64,000 bases of DNA from Mantis religiosa (GCA_030765055.1 CM060958.1:6211849-6275848), one strand, 5' to 3'. Positions 32,760-44,770 are shown, counted from the first letter of the stretch. The notes: generated by a model not told the origin, from the letters alone. Made by a program: numbers and translations.

Positions 32760-32960
32760 CACGCTAGGGGATACAAGAGGAAGACAACTTCGAGAGTTGT
32801 GACGTATTTCAGTCGGGAGCGAGGCCTACAGTGCGTGTGACGTCAGACAAGAGCCGTGTAGTACCAAGTTCCCTATATAAATGGCGCTGTGAGTACGGAA
32901 TCTGAGGGTTGAGTCAGGTGTGCCGCACTCGATGACAACAATGTAGCTGCCACGTACCAA
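32760..32960 (+). promoter_or_regulatory. Promoter-like block: CRE plus TATA
   Basis: A perfect TGACGTCA at 32838-32845 lies 29 bp upstream of CCCTATATAA (32871-32880). TCAGG near 32913 lies at a typical initiator distance. Could drive an unseen transcript or be the U3 of an unrecognised LTR. Confidence 0.35.
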
Positions 32961-34299
32961 ATGGAACTGTTAAATTTACAATGTGGCGATTTATTGAAGG
33001 ACAAATATATACACAATAAAGACTTGGCCGATTTTAACAAGAATGTCCCCCAAATCAGATTTCCGAGGTTGTATTCACTTGTCACACGGACATTGTGTAT
33101 GTTTGGCTCGACATATGTGTGCTAACAATTTATTTCTGTTATGAAATCAGCTAAGTCCAAACCCAGAAGTACCTTGTCGGATCACAATCTAACATGCAGC
33201 CTTCGATTACAACTTTCCCAGACATTACGTCCTGACATTGATAAACTAGTTAAAGCAAAAGGAAACAGAAAGTGTCGGAAAATGGCCACGTAATTCTGTT
33301 CTGAATGGGTCTCTAATCTTCAGAGAAAATTACTATGTTTTATTTTATTTACTTTATAACAAGCCTGACCTTCAGATATTTTCTCATAGCTTGGAGCCAA
33401 AATGTAATTGTTTATAAACTTTGACCAATTGTGTAATTAAAGTAGTCAGCATTAATATTACAACACCCAAGATGTAAGTCGTACATATTATTAATACCCG
33501 ATACGTTTTCTGTCTTTCCTACGCTGTCGGAACCCCAACACATCAAACTTTTTCCTTCCTCTTGAGCAGCAGAAATCATCGCGGTGACGTCACACGCTAA
33601 CCTGCCTATCGCTCGAGGCATATTTGGTTGTTAGAGCTGACGGAGGTGACGTCACACCACCACTACCTGCCTTCCCCAGTTTGAAGGTATCATCATCGAA
33701 CGATACTTCAGAAAATTCCCTCGATAATTTTTCGATGCTTCAGTTGGGATTCTGAAATTTTTATTTTATTTTAAAATAAAAAAATATTATTGTCACAAGT
33801 AGAACATTACAAAGTCAGAGAAATTGTCAGGGATGTGGTATCTGTACAGTAACATTATACAAGAAAATAATCGTGTGTCAACTGTCAGTTAACAGTTCAC
33901 TACATATCTCACCTCCTCTTTCTAGTGTACTGGATTACTGGAAAACAAATTCAACATTTACACAACTAAAACAATATTTGTGTATTCCACGTACAACAAT
34001 TTTCTCTGAAAGACTGGAAAAGAGATTATAAATTAAAAAAGAAAAAATGCAATAAATTCGAGGTGTGTTCAAGTTAAAACACATATTTTTTCAGGACTAG
34101 GACTAGATAGGAACTTTTTTTTAAATACACGTAGAACATTTGTGAATGCATAACAGAGATTGCAGCACTGTATAGTGCATAAAACTCTAGTGGCATTAAA
34201 ACTTATGCCACTAAAAAAAATCTCCAGTGTTAAAAGTGCATTTTGCTTTTAAATATCAAATATAGAGTTTGGAAATAAGTACATCTTATATGCATCTAT
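32961..34299. other. Unassigned; two further perfect CRE sites
   Basis: TGACGTCA at 33585-33592 and 33647-33654, each inside GGTGACGTCACAC, 62 bp apart. A minus-strand frame of 69 codons (33621-33412) starts between them; no motif recognised. Confidence 0.4.
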
Positions 34300-34465
34300 T
34301 TAATTTAATTAGCATTACACAGTTCTCCCAACATTCTATTTTGTATTGAAATTGGCAGTAGATATGACGGTATCAGTATCGAAGTATCGGGAATTGTGGA
34401 AAATATGTTGTATCGTTATGTAGTATTCAGAAAAACTGGTAATCGACCCATCCCTAGAAAATAGT
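34300..34465. repeat. TATCG-rich repeat end, second copy
   Basis: Diverged relative of 7183-7318 (cattctattttgtattgaa, gacggtatcagtatcg), ending ccatccctag. CTAGGGATGGG-type termini on the opposite strand are reminiscent of hAT ends; tentative. Confidence 0.35.
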
Positions 34466-35344
34466 ATTTCTTTTTGTGTTCTAAGTGTCTTTAAAACATG
34501 TATTTCCAACTTGATATGAAATTGTTGGATGGCAAAAATAATTTCTCTAACCCAATATACGTTAGTGATACAAAAGGAGATTAAAAGTTTCTCTTTGTTA
34601 GAGTTTTATTGCAGACAAATACTGTATCTGCATAAAGGTTAACGACAATATTTTTCTTGTTACGGTTGATTCTTTCGACACGTTACAGCGGTGTTTGCAG
34701 TACCAGTTAGTGCTAACGAAGGCGCCATACCTCGTTACATTCTGAAACGTAATCTAAAATAGTTGCTTCTCTCTCAAAAGTGATACGCATTTCAAGTTAG
34801 AAGGCAAAGCTCTCTCTCTCTCTCGGTTGTTTGCAGGTCTTGTTAGTGGAGGTCAAGTAAATACTGGCATTGTGTCTGCGGGGCTGAAGTAATTAGGAGC
34901 CTACCTAATTGTAACACAAACAGCTTAAAGTGGCGAACACAACAAAATCAACTTCTGCTGGGTTCAGATCTCGTAGATGTCTAGGTGTTTACCTGGCTTC
35001 CCTCCTTCGCCAAGGTGAGTATGGATTGGATACATTATTTATGTACCTTCCTTATACGGAGGAGGTACAAGTGAGCGCCTGAGGTTAGATGTCTCTCGAG
35101 CAGCAGAGTAGCAAGGATGGGTGACCAGCCAGAAGCCTTGTATGAAAGTGAAGAAGATGATACGAAATGAACGGCGAGGAAATTGGACCATACGTCGCTT
35201 TGACCACGTAAGGTTCACTGTAAGTGGACCAGGGTTGCCTCGGTGAGACGCGAGCGGTGTAGTGACTAAGAGCGCCACTTTAGACATAAAAGAATTGTAT
35301 AAATGATTATAGAATGTAATAGAAAATGCCGTGCCATCTATCCA
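34466..35344. other. Unassigned stretch
   Basis: Short (CT)n near 34811. No gene or known repeat. Confidence 0.4.
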
Positions 35345-36170
35345 GATTTAAAAAAAAAATCAGATGGACTTTGCATGCAGAGGATCCACCCAAAATTCCG
35401 AAGACCCGGGAGCGATGGAAAACTCCGGGGCTTTTTCCATAGCGCAATACCTGGTTTCCTAAAAAGCCCCCCCCCCCCCCTCCCGTCGACTACTACGTCA
35501 AGACAGGATGGAAGTAGATACGCCACTTACGCGCGTCAACCCCGCAGGGAAGACTACCGGATAATCTCGGTGGGGCCGCCTGGTGATCTATAACACACCT
35601 TGTATTAGCTCTGCAGGCTAGTACCCAGGACTTATGATGCAACCCTCTAAACCTACGGGCGGCCGTAGCTTGGCCGGAGGTACCCGATTTCCCGCGGGTG
35701 TCGGGAACACACTGCCCCTCTCGAGTCCAATCCAATCCGAAGAACTCTCCGACGGGAGGGGCTCGGCATTTATGCCGTAGGTTCCTCTAGTAACGTCAGA
35801 GGTACCACGAGTGCTAAGGTTCCGCAGCGCTCGCACCAAAGTAGCTGAAGGGGACGGATCCCCTCCCATACGTTAACGCCAGAGGTTCTACTTCCATTAG
35901 TCCTGGACCCGTAGGACCAAGGACCCGGACCTCCTTCTACCAGGTGGTTACCGAGCTGTGCCAAAAGGCCGCCCGGTGCCTCCGTGGGTCTTTGCATAGG
36001 ACAAGACCTATTGACTAACAAGCCCCCCTGTCTCAGCCTGGTAATCTTCGCAAAAGTTAAAGGCATATGCAGGCGCGTCGTGCTGCAGACTCCAGCCAAT
36101 CCTAAGCTTGCACCGCCTACCAGCGCTGCCGAATGTAGTACACGCATCTCGCGCGCCTGAACTGAGAACA
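35345..36170 (-). mobile_element. GC-1 retroposons, two minus-strand copies head to tail
   Basis: Copy one reads from 35876 down to about 35345: GGGGATCCGTCCCCTTCAGC start, GTTGACGCGCGTAAGTGGCG, a C14 run on the plus strand near 35467, then a T-rich end. Copy two reads from 36170 down to about 35885 and ends with the family terminus AATGGAAGTAGAACCTCTGG immediately beside the start of copy one. GC content is far above the flanks. Broken frames only (VDARKWRIYFHP matches VDARKRRIRFHP of the 30.3 kb copy), suggesting a once-translated segment. Confidence 0.75.
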
Positions 36171-36244
36171 TTATATTAATTAATTACGCGCGGATAATCG
36201 TTTGAAAAATAACATATATCAAACTTATAATAGGAAAGAATTTT

Positions 36245-36397
36245 ATTTTATGCTCATGATCGTACAACAACCTGGGTTACTAACAAGCCGCCCCATCTGG
36301 TCCAAGGTCAAAAGACAGGATGGAAGTGCATACGCCACTTTCACGCGCCAATACCAAATGGTGACGGCTACAGATATCATCTCGGTGGGGCCGCCTG
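36245..36397 (-). mobile_element. GC-1 fragment
   Basis: Minus-strand 150 bp piece with CAGGCGGCCCCACCGAGATG and GACCTTGGACCAGATGGGG, matching the interior of the 49 kb copy. It abuts SINE-A at 36398. Confidence 0.72.
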
Positions 36398-37388
36398 TTA
36401 CGTCCTCCAACGTTAGGTCATATCGGAAGATGAATGAAATAAGTGAAATGATGTTGAAATGAACCAGCGTCTTTAGAGTTTAGAGTTACTAGTAGTGCCG
36501 CGTGATTTAATCGATTAACCGAAACGATTAATTCCTTATTTTAGATTAACGACTTAAAAAAATTAAACGATTAATCGAGTCGATTAAAATTAATCGATTA
36601 CAATAAAAATTAATCACAATTCTTTTATCCAAATTTAGCCCTCTTTGTTTCGATGTAATGCTCTTTGAAGTTTGAGACAGTATAACTCCTAATAGCTAAA
36701 AGAAATCACTCTGTACCCTGAGAGAGTTGTGAAATATTCTAAGAGGTATATAACTACATACACGTGCTGACAGAGAGGTTTCTTTCCTTACACCTTGTGT
36801 GTGACAGCATATCGTATACAACTGATTATCTATCACTTTCTAGCATAAACTGAACTGTACAACCTTGAACCGAATACTTCGATTACGTAGCTATGGAAAC
36901 AATAGCTGATCTCTCTTCTCAGGGCTGGTGGTGGTGGAACTGTGCTAACTGCAGTAAGCCAGTAACGTTTCTGAGTTCGTGACAGTGAGTGGAAGTTTTG
37001 TGTTAAAAAGTTAAAATAATGAAAAAAGTTATAAAAACAACTGCATGTCAGTTTCACAAATCTTAGTAGATACTGAGAGTTTTGAATCGAAATATTTAAA
37101 GGTTCATAAATAAAGAAATGTACAGATTATTAAAGTACTTTAAATAATCCTTACACCTAGCTTTTAAACAGATAATATCTCGTTTAATCGATAAATTTAT
37201 CGATTAAAGTAACACGGTTAACCGATTAAAATTTTGATCGATCCTCAGCACTAGTTAGTACACATTTATGTTTCAGGATAAGGGGAAAATCCCTTTAAAA
37301 CCTTATAAAGATAGCTCACGTGGCCGAGGTTCGAACTCGAGGTTTCTTTGACATTAGGAATAGACAGTACCACGTACACCACAGATGA
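36398..37388 (-). mobile_element. SINE-A copy split by a hAT-like element
   Basis: Reversed 3' end ACGTCCTCCAACGTTAGGTC at 36403; the body resumes at 37254 with TTTCAGGATAAGGGGAAAAT and a degraded head with GAGGTTCGAACTCGAGG near 37330. Sequence on the two sides of the insert joins exactly in the family order. Confidence 0.85.
36493..37253. mobile_element. Non-autonomous hAT-like element (MITE)
   Basis: 761 bp with inverted ends TAGTGCCG / TAGTGCTG. Sub-terminal ATCGATTAA repeats are prominent near both ends (36509-36600 and 37176-37235). The flanking 8-mers gttactag (36485-36492) and gttagtac (37254-37261) both occupy the position of gttacccg in other SINE-A copies, so they are diverged copies of one 8 bp target duplication, as hAT elements make. 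No transposase. Confidence 0.78.
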
Positions 37389-38250
37389 ACATGGATGAAA
37401 GTGTGTTTTTTTCGTGCATTGTGTGATGGAGTAGTATACAATCCAGTAGGTTCTAGTGGCCAAACAATCCCGCAAAACCTTCCTCAGATTGTTCGGTCAC
37501 CAGGGTTTGAATCGCGGACCTTTCGAATGCCGGTAATAAAAAGAAATTGAAGACTCAGGGAAATAATAAAATTTAACAGTAAATATTATAATGCTTTTAT
37601 TATACAGTACTAAATATATAAAAAGTTACAGGATTCAATACAGCTCATACATATACTTGTCCAGAATGGATAAAACATGCAGATGGGTTATGATTACAGT
37701 GACGGCATCTAGCGGAGGGGAATCAAAATACCAAAATCTGTGTGTTGCACTATCTTAAGTTTCCGGTGTTAGGCAAACTTGTTCAGAAACACCCAGCTCA
37801 TTGACCTGATGACAGTGTTTTGTTTTGGGCGTACAATAGAGCAGATCCAGTTCCTGAGCCGGAAAAAAGAGCAGCGGCGACGTTTGATTGTTCTCTAGAA
37901 ATAAAAGCTCTGGTTTGTTTGCTCAAAGCTACTGGGCTCCTTTTGATTGAGGAAAACGTTTTTGTCACCACCTATCTAATAATACTCGACACAGGAAGAG
38001 AAGGGGCTGACCTTATTCTAAAAAATAGACTATTTCCGGTGAAGTATCACTATCGAAGTTTCAGTTGAAATGTAATATTTATTTTATTTGTTGTACGTAA
38101 GGAACAGAGAAAGGTAAACATTCACTGCCAGGCTGGCGAAAATTAGAAGCTCACAATTTACTGATTAGAAGCTTAAATGCTACTGATCTTTACTCAACCT
38201 ATTAATAAACTGCCAGTGGCTCTTTCCCACCGTATATTAATAACATAATA
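37389..38250. other. Unassigned stretch
   Basis: The frame at 37820-38068 is unrecognised. No repeat copies seen elsewhere in the window. Confidence 0.4.
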
Positions 38251-38901
38251 GGTAGCTACAAAATAGGAGTGAACATAAGTCGGGGCTAAAAGTGGCCGTT
38301 CTATCGCTACTAGCCAATGCGGTGCGTGCAACGTTGTACAGTTAAGCACGCATACTGGCTCGCTTTGCCGAAACATAAGGCTAATTTCTTTGCGCGCTCT
38401 AAAGATACTAATTACAGAATCATTTTGTCTTCCCCATGTTACAGAGCTATTCTTTCTGAGGATTACTGTCCAAACCCCGTGTTTGTAGCACATCTGGTTT
38501 CAGAGATATGGAAAGTTAAGACGCCTGACTAGAAACAAAAGAATCATTAACTGTCAGTGAAGAAAGGCACACACATGCTATGCTGTAGTTGCATTTTGTA
38601 CCTTACATTCAGTGAAGTGATGATCTTTTAAGAGTGCACACGTGCTTTTCAAAGTTAGTAAATATACCGCTTAGCAAGTCTAGTTTTGGTGCGTCTAGTA
38701 GTAACTGCGAAACAACCCGTAAGATTTTACATAAGCAGGCTAGAAATATTCTTGTTAATGCGTATTACTTTTTCAAACAAATGTCAATTAAAGACATTTT
38801 CGAAAGTACAAATTTCGCTCAGAGTTGAGAATTAATGTTACAAGCTTGTCACGTGACTGCTCATTCTGTGACGAACATTGTTAAAGAAGGCAAACAGTTT
38901 A

Positions 38902-39921
38902 AAATCGGTTAAGTTAACGCGTGTGCAGTTCGGAGTCAAAGGAACCTGAGCCTCCCGCCCACTAATGACCGTCATAAATCTATCTCCACACTTCAGAAAT
39001 GGAACACTGTCGTTGAGGACCAATAGCAACCCTGATTTTCTCGAAGTGACAGTCGAATGTCTACTCCACGTGGAGTCTCAGTTGCCAAAGTTCCAACTTC
39101 CAGTTGATCTGTTTCATTACGTGCAGAAATTCGTTGTGTGTCACGATGTAGAGACCGTGGGAGGGAAATGCAGTGGTAAATGCAAATGAAGTAGAGATAA
39201 CTTTCAGTCAAGTGAAAATAATCAAAGTGAGGACAATGGTGTGAATAACTGGGCCGGGTTATATTACTGGAAAAGCCTCAAAAAACAAAGTTATAACGGG
39301 AACTGTTTCTAAGTAAATTCAAGCGCTTGTTTTGGACACATATAAATATGTACTGACAAATAATCTTGGTAAGGGGTCGTGCAATGAACCTGATGATAAA
39401 TTCTGGGCATTCACAGAAATACAGTAAGAAATATTGTGAAGAAAAGGAATACCAAAGACGCCGATCAAGTGTGAAAACAAAAGGAAACGTTTCTCTAAAG
39501 TAGATAATTTCACGTGCGATTTAATTCGTCGAGAAATTTATAGATTCCATGCAAAAGGGAGAGTGACCACCTTAGACGAATTGGTTGCACATTTGCAAGA
39601 AATTTGTGATTTTCCTTATGCACGCTGCACTTTGCGCGGTCTCCTAAAGGAGCCGGGTTTCAAATACCGCACTTGAATAAGATAAGGGTTATTATGGAAT
39701 CCAGTAGAGTTGTAGCTTGGCGATATATATCAAAACTAAGAAAGTTTTGCAGTGATAGACATAATTTATTTAGACGAAACCTCGTACGATACCCATGACG
39801 TATCGAGAAAGGTGGCAACACTGCAGAAAGATCTAGGAGAAAGTTGGTCTGTGTTGTAAAACGATTATAAGGGATCGTCAAAGGCAGCGGCCGACTGCAC
39901 ATGAGTTAACTAAACAGACTT
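38902..39921 (+). mobile_element. YLDET-1 transposon, copy 1
   Basis: 1020 bp flanked by TA (38900-38901 and 39922-39923); the empty site is visible in X-1 copy 1 as cagtttaccaattt. Inverted ends about 34 bp: AAATCGGTTAAGTTAACGCG and complement AAGTCTGTTTAGTTAACTCA. Coding remnant: TPIKCENKRKRFSKVDNF, CDLIRREIYRFHAKGR, then MESSRVVAWRYISKLRKFC and IIYLDETSYDTHDV, the first catalytic Asp motif of this IS630/Tc1-type transposase. The catalytic domain ends there. A frameshift and stops are present. Non-autonomous. Confidence 0.82.
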
Positions 39922-40111
39922 TACCAAATTATGAGAAGTTTTCATATTTAGATCTCCAAGGAAACATCGAGCAGCTAAAAAACGTGCTACCAATTTAGAA
40001 AATTTTCAAAAGTATGTTTGACATAGAATAATTTGTGATTTATATGTCAAGGGTGAATATCGTACTGCCAAAAGGCTGACCAATTTAATGAGGGGGGAAA
40101 ACAGAATATAC

Positions 40112-41819
40112 TGTGACTTAGTAGGTTCGTAGAATTTAAAGTCCAAATTTCCAAAATTCTAAATGTACTTTATTTCCGTAGAAATACACTGATCACTTCT
40201 CACGTAGCAACATTACATTACATATACAACACAATCTTCCAAGATCGATGATAATAACAAACAGCGTGCAGTTTACAAAATGAGCTCTCAGCTGTTCTCT
40301 GCTTACCTCTCGCGACTCACTCTCGTTTTACAACTGTCCGCTGGCGTGTTACAATCTCTTATATATCTCATTCATAAATTCGAGAGGTTTCTCGTTTCTC
40401 TGGTAATCAAGATATCACTAGAACCTTCCAAACGTGAAATCCTATCTGTGCCGGCAAGTCCTTTACCTCAGCTATCTCTATTTGCCGGCTCTTTGCGTAC
40501 ACTAGCCACGCTATCGTTAAGGGTATGTATGACTGAAATTTTCAAATTCTGAACTAATAATACTAGCTTTTTCAAATTTACACCATAGGTGTAGTATATT
40601 GTAAACATGTTACAACCTAATTTAAACCATTTTTCTCCAGCAGTTTAGAAATTATGACAAATTTTGTATGTTTTTTGTTACGTCACTAAAAAAGTCCCTT
40701 GCGACAAAATATTTTGAATTTTGGTCTAATATTTTAACCCTATGTTTATAATACACATAATTTTTGAAATAGCTCTGGGTTTTTCTGTGTCTCCTTTAGT
40801 TTAGGTCACAAAATTTTTTTAATTTACAAATATTATTTTTTTGTCTAAAAACTGTAAGTTTTGTGTTTGAAAATTAAAAATATATGCCTATATACATTTC
40901 ACAATAAAAACTAGGGCAATTTCCATTCCTAATGATATTCTGAACCTGTGTAGGAAATTTCATGAATGTAGTACAAAAACTGCATCGCAAGGAGCATTTT
41001 ACAGGAAGAAAAATGCTGAAAATATGAACATTGAGAAAACAGCGATTAAAGATTTGATTGCATAACTCACATTAAAATCCACCAAGGTGATAGGTTGGAC
41101 CCTCAGATTTCTTTTTCCTCTCCTCTGTTGCTGCTTTTTCCTCCTTTTTCTTCTTTAGATGTTGCTTTTCTTCTGCACAACTTCGCTTCTTGCTTTGCAG
41201 GATACGAGTCTGATCTCGCTGCACTGAAGTTTTCCTTGCTGAGTCTACTACACTTTCACCTCTGATATTTTGCTGCAGCTCCAGACTTAAGACTACCCAT
41301 GTTAAACTCACTGATGCTTTTAATAACAGCAAGATCCAATTTTTGTTTTGATATCAAAACTTCCTTTGGGCACTTATTCCATATGACATGATGCCAAGAT
41401 TCATTGGCATTCTGTGTTTTTCCTGTTTTGCACCTCTCTAGTATTGTTGTAGAAGCCAGCCTCTGATATATTGGCAACATTTTAGGAACTATTTTGTCTG
41501 AAAGCCTTATTTTTCTTTTCTTGAATTGAAAATTTAAGAACGGAAAACAGACAAAGAATGTGGATGTAGCAAAAGAGGGCGTGACTCTGACAGAGTTTAA
41601 AGGCCACCGACATTTAAATAAGCATTTAAAAATGGCGTTCGGAGGCAAATTATGCATTTTCCACATTCGGGAATGTCTAAATTATTTTATAGAATTAAAA
41701 TAAAAAAAGTCGTTATTTTCACGATTTTCATGAAATTTCCGTCATACATATCGTTAACTACTAATGCAAACCCTCTGTCATCTATTTGCGCCGAAACTTT
41801 TATGCCCGTTGCCGAGACA
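40112..41819 (-). mobile_element. Solo LTR-1 with perfect ATAC duplication, carrying a Kolobok-like element
   Basis: LTR starts TGTGACTTAGTAGGTTCG and ends TTATGCCCGTTGCCGAGACA on the plus strand. The flanking duplication is atac at 40108-40111 and 41820-41823. Contains the common CTTTATTTCCGTAG, CTTATATATCTC and GCTATCGTTAA blocks. It is broken at GCTATCGTTAA by the 1233 bp element at 40521-41753. The outer target is X-1 copy 2. Confidence 0.9.
40521..41753 (-). mobile_element. Kolobok-like DNA transposon, TTAA target
   Basis: Inverted ends GGGTATGTATGACTGAAATT and complement CGATATGTATGACGGAAATT, in register from the first base. Flanked by TTAA at 40517-40520 and 41754-41757. Minus-strand coding 41666-41072 with one frameshift: MLPIYQRLASTTILERCKTG, KTQNANESWHHVIWNKCPKE, FNMGSLKSG, ending in a lysine/glutamate-rich tail. 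The C-x-G-K-T-Q-N-x-N-E-x-x-x-x-x-I-W pattern followed by FNxG is what I recall from the C-terminus of Kolobok transposases, which use TTAA sites. The N-terminal domains are absent, so non-autonomous. Confidence 0.68.
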
Positions 41820-42271
41820 ATACGGCCTCTGTAACTTCTATGCATAATATTCTGAAATCTCTTTGGTTCAAATATAGGAGAACCAATGATGTTCGCAAGT
41901 TTATTCTTGAAATAAGCGATAATGTTGCTGCAAGACTAAAATTTCTCTACACAATGCATAACATTAGTACATGAGATTCATGGTGTAAAAATGCTTCATA
42001 AATATACATTTATATCTTCCGTATTTATTAAGTATTTTAATGGAAGAAAGTCCATTACATACAGTATACAAATATGTCATCATTAAAATAGAAACTATAT
42101 TCACAAACCGTTCAAATGTCACTATTTTGTTTCACTGTAGCAAACACCTTATTTCGTAGAACGCATCTTATTTGAGTCATTTTGTTTTGTGTTCATATGA
42201 ACGATAGCTACGTAAGCGAACTGTTCTCCAGTTAAGGGTTTAAAGGTTCAGATTATGCGGTAGTCATTGTA

Positions 42272-43347
42272 CGAAGCGTGTCCGTAAAATAACCCGGGTT
42301 CGATCCCAGGTGACCGCAAAGTGAGATTCGTGGTGGACAACACGGCGCTGGGGCGGGTTTTCTCCGGGGCCTCCGGTTTCCCCCGCCATCTCATTCCACC
42401 GGTGCTCCATCTTCATCTCATGTACCATCAGTGTCACCGCCTGCGGTGCCGTATGTAGTAAAAGCGGGCGTTAAACACTACACACATTTCCGTAAAATAA
42501 GGTATCCAAGGTGCTGGAGCCGTGAGGATCGCTATTACGTGAGATCCGGCAACACTGGCGTGTAGCTTGGTTTCAACCCTTCAAATACCCTCCACATCTA
42601 ACCCGTTGCAACCAGCAGTCTTGGCTGGGCAGCCGTTTGCCATGGACTTTCCTATCACTTCCGCCGCCAAGTGCGAGTTGTGTGCAGTGACCCGCATTGA
42701 AATTCATCGTCAGTTATACGAAGTCTATGGGCCACAGTGTAGGGACGTCAAAAACGTACGAAAGTGGGTCAGAGAGTTCAAAGACGGACGTACAGACGTC
42801 CATGACGAACATCGTTCGGGTCATCCTTCGGTTTCAGCCGAAACAATTGCAAAAGTGTAACAAGAAATGCTTAAAGATCGACATGTGACAGTTCGCTAGC
42901 TGTGCGAACTTATCCCTGAAGTCAGTAAGAATACCATTGACAAGATTTTGGCCGAAAATTTGCATTATCGCAACGTGTGTGCGAGGTGGGTCCCCAAAAT
43001 GCTCAGCGAAGACCATAAACGGATGGGACAGCCTCACCTATCCTCCCTACAGTCCAGACTTAGCACCTAGTGATTATCATTTGTTTCCTGAGTTGAAGTC
43101 ACACCTGGGTGGAACACATTTCCAGACCGACGAGGTTGAGCGCTACCTGCGCAACTTGGCGGGAGAGTGCTATGACAAGGGTATACAAAAACTGTCACAG
43201 CGCATACAAAAGTACATAGATCGCAATGGTAATTACGTTGAGAAATAGCTGTAAGTTCCGCCTTTGCATAAATGTAACATTCATTGACAGTAAACATGTT
43301 TTCTATATTAAATAAAATTGGAGACGTTATTTTACGGACATGCCTCT
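42272..43347 (+). mobile_element. Internally deleted mariner carrying SINE-B
   Basis: Ends CGAAGCGTGTCCGTAAAATA and complement AGAGGCATGTCCGTAAAATA, flanked by TA (42270-42271 and 43348-43349). Transposase pieces: TRIEIHRQLYEVYGPQC, KNVRKWVREFKDGRTDVHDE, then CARWVPKMLSEDHKR, with a jump to LTYPPYSPDLAPSDYHLFPE and the C-terminus DRNGNYVEK. Catalytic Asp 1 and 2 are deleted. SINE-B lies 10 bp inside the left end. Confidence 0.88.
42293..42488 (+). mobile_element. SINE-B copy, 5'-truncated at the B box
   Basis: Begins at CCCGGGTTCGATCCCAGG, so the A-box half is missing. The 3' end is complete (GCGGGCGTTAAACACTACACA). Perfect 12 bp duplication tccgtaaaataa at 42281-42292 and 42489-42500. Confidence 0.94.
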
Positions 43348-43577
43348 TATATGTTCTCACACACATGCTAAAATATAAAGCGGAACATCTCTATCAGCAT
43401 CTGTGTCACTGTACATCTGAGCATCTGTATGATACTTGACAAATACAGATATATCTTCCATCTCTGTCGCCCGCTTGCCGTGGAACTGGCAACGCCAAGA
43501 CAGCACGATAACCGTATTGCCTCAACCCATGTTCATTCTTATTTTGCAGCTACTGTAGTTGCACATTTTTAGCTACC

Positions 43578-44180
43578 CGCGATGGTGGTAGACCTGGTAG
43601 TTAATGTTTGTGCTGACCTAGACTGTACAGGTGGTTAATTAACTTACCCTTTCCCCCCACCCCCCTCTCTCCCGTCAACACGAGAGCGAGAAAGTAAAGA
43701 AAGAGCATGCACCGATCCATAAACAGAGTTTGTGTTTCTGACCGGTAGATGTAGCGCCCGATAGAAGGCCAAGTTTGGTGATGCTCTCTAATTTAATGCG
43801 GGCGATGACGCTAATCCCTTAGAAGCATTATACAGTCATGTGAGTTGGGAAGACACGCTCGGGTTTAAATAATGCAGCGTTAATTTTCTCTTAACATCAA
43901 GCGCAAAGTAACGAGCATGAACCTTAACTTTATTTTAAATGCTCTCTAAGTGGCAAAACAACTGAAGAGTAGCAACTGTTTATTTATCACTTCACTGGCG
44001 TAGGAAGCTATATAAGGTCTTGTCTGTACAAGTATAAAACGAAATTGTATTGCATACGTACGGTCATGAACGCGTAATGCCAACATAAACCCTTCATAAG
44101 TGTAGGATATTCAATCATTTATACCTTGGAAAAGAAACAAACGTTCCCAAATATTACTTCAAAATAACAACCAGTTATTT
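43578..44180. other. Unassigned stretch
   Basis: Pyrimidine-rich around 43645-43680; nothing recognised. Confidence 0.4.
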
Positions 44181-44402
44181 ACGTGGAGCCTAAGTGGCAG
44201 CATGTTTTCCTCACGTCCAAGAGCTCTTGGTTCGAATCCCGGTCAAGCGAGTTAACTGGATAAGGTGTTTTCCGGGGTTTTCCCTTAACCTGAAAGGCGA
44301 ATGTGAGGTAACTCTAAGCTCTATGGACGTTGGCTCATTGAAAATCACTTCACCCATTTCATTCGTCTTCGACATGACCTTAAAAATTGCGCATTACACT
44401 AC
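44181..44402 (+). mobile_element. SINE-A copy leading into a giant (AAT)n tail
   Basis: Diverged head (GTGGCAGCATGTTTTCCTCA), B box TTGGTTCGAATCCCGG, body GGTTTTCCCTTAACC and CACCCATTTCATTCGTC. The 3' end runs directly into the microsatellite at 44403. Confidence 0.82.

Positions 44403-44770
<368 letters not shown>

Larger units (their letters stand above)
38251..43577 (+). mobile_element. Transposon X-1, copy 2, hosting several insertions
   Basis: Left end GGTAGCTACAAAATAGGAGT and right end complement GGTAGCTAAAAATG form short inverted ends. X-1 sequence, matched to copy 1 at 22-24.5 kb, occupies 38251-38901, 39922-40111, 41820-42271 and 43350-43577. Its coding remnant reads YRAISKETSSS-type frames at 39950-40090 and SLWFKYRRTNDVRKFILEIS at 41870-41930. 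Between these lie YLDET-1, a solo LTR with a Kolobok-like element inside, and a deleted mariner with SINE-B. Confidence 0.62.

Noticed and set aside
35770..36171. 133-codon minus-strand frame with start codon
   Set aside because: Runs across the junction of two GC-1 copies; no domain and no conservation of the whole frame in other copies.
41072..41666. Host coding gene on the minus strand
   Set aside because: It lies wholly between inverted ends with TTAA flanks and reads as a transposase C-terminus.
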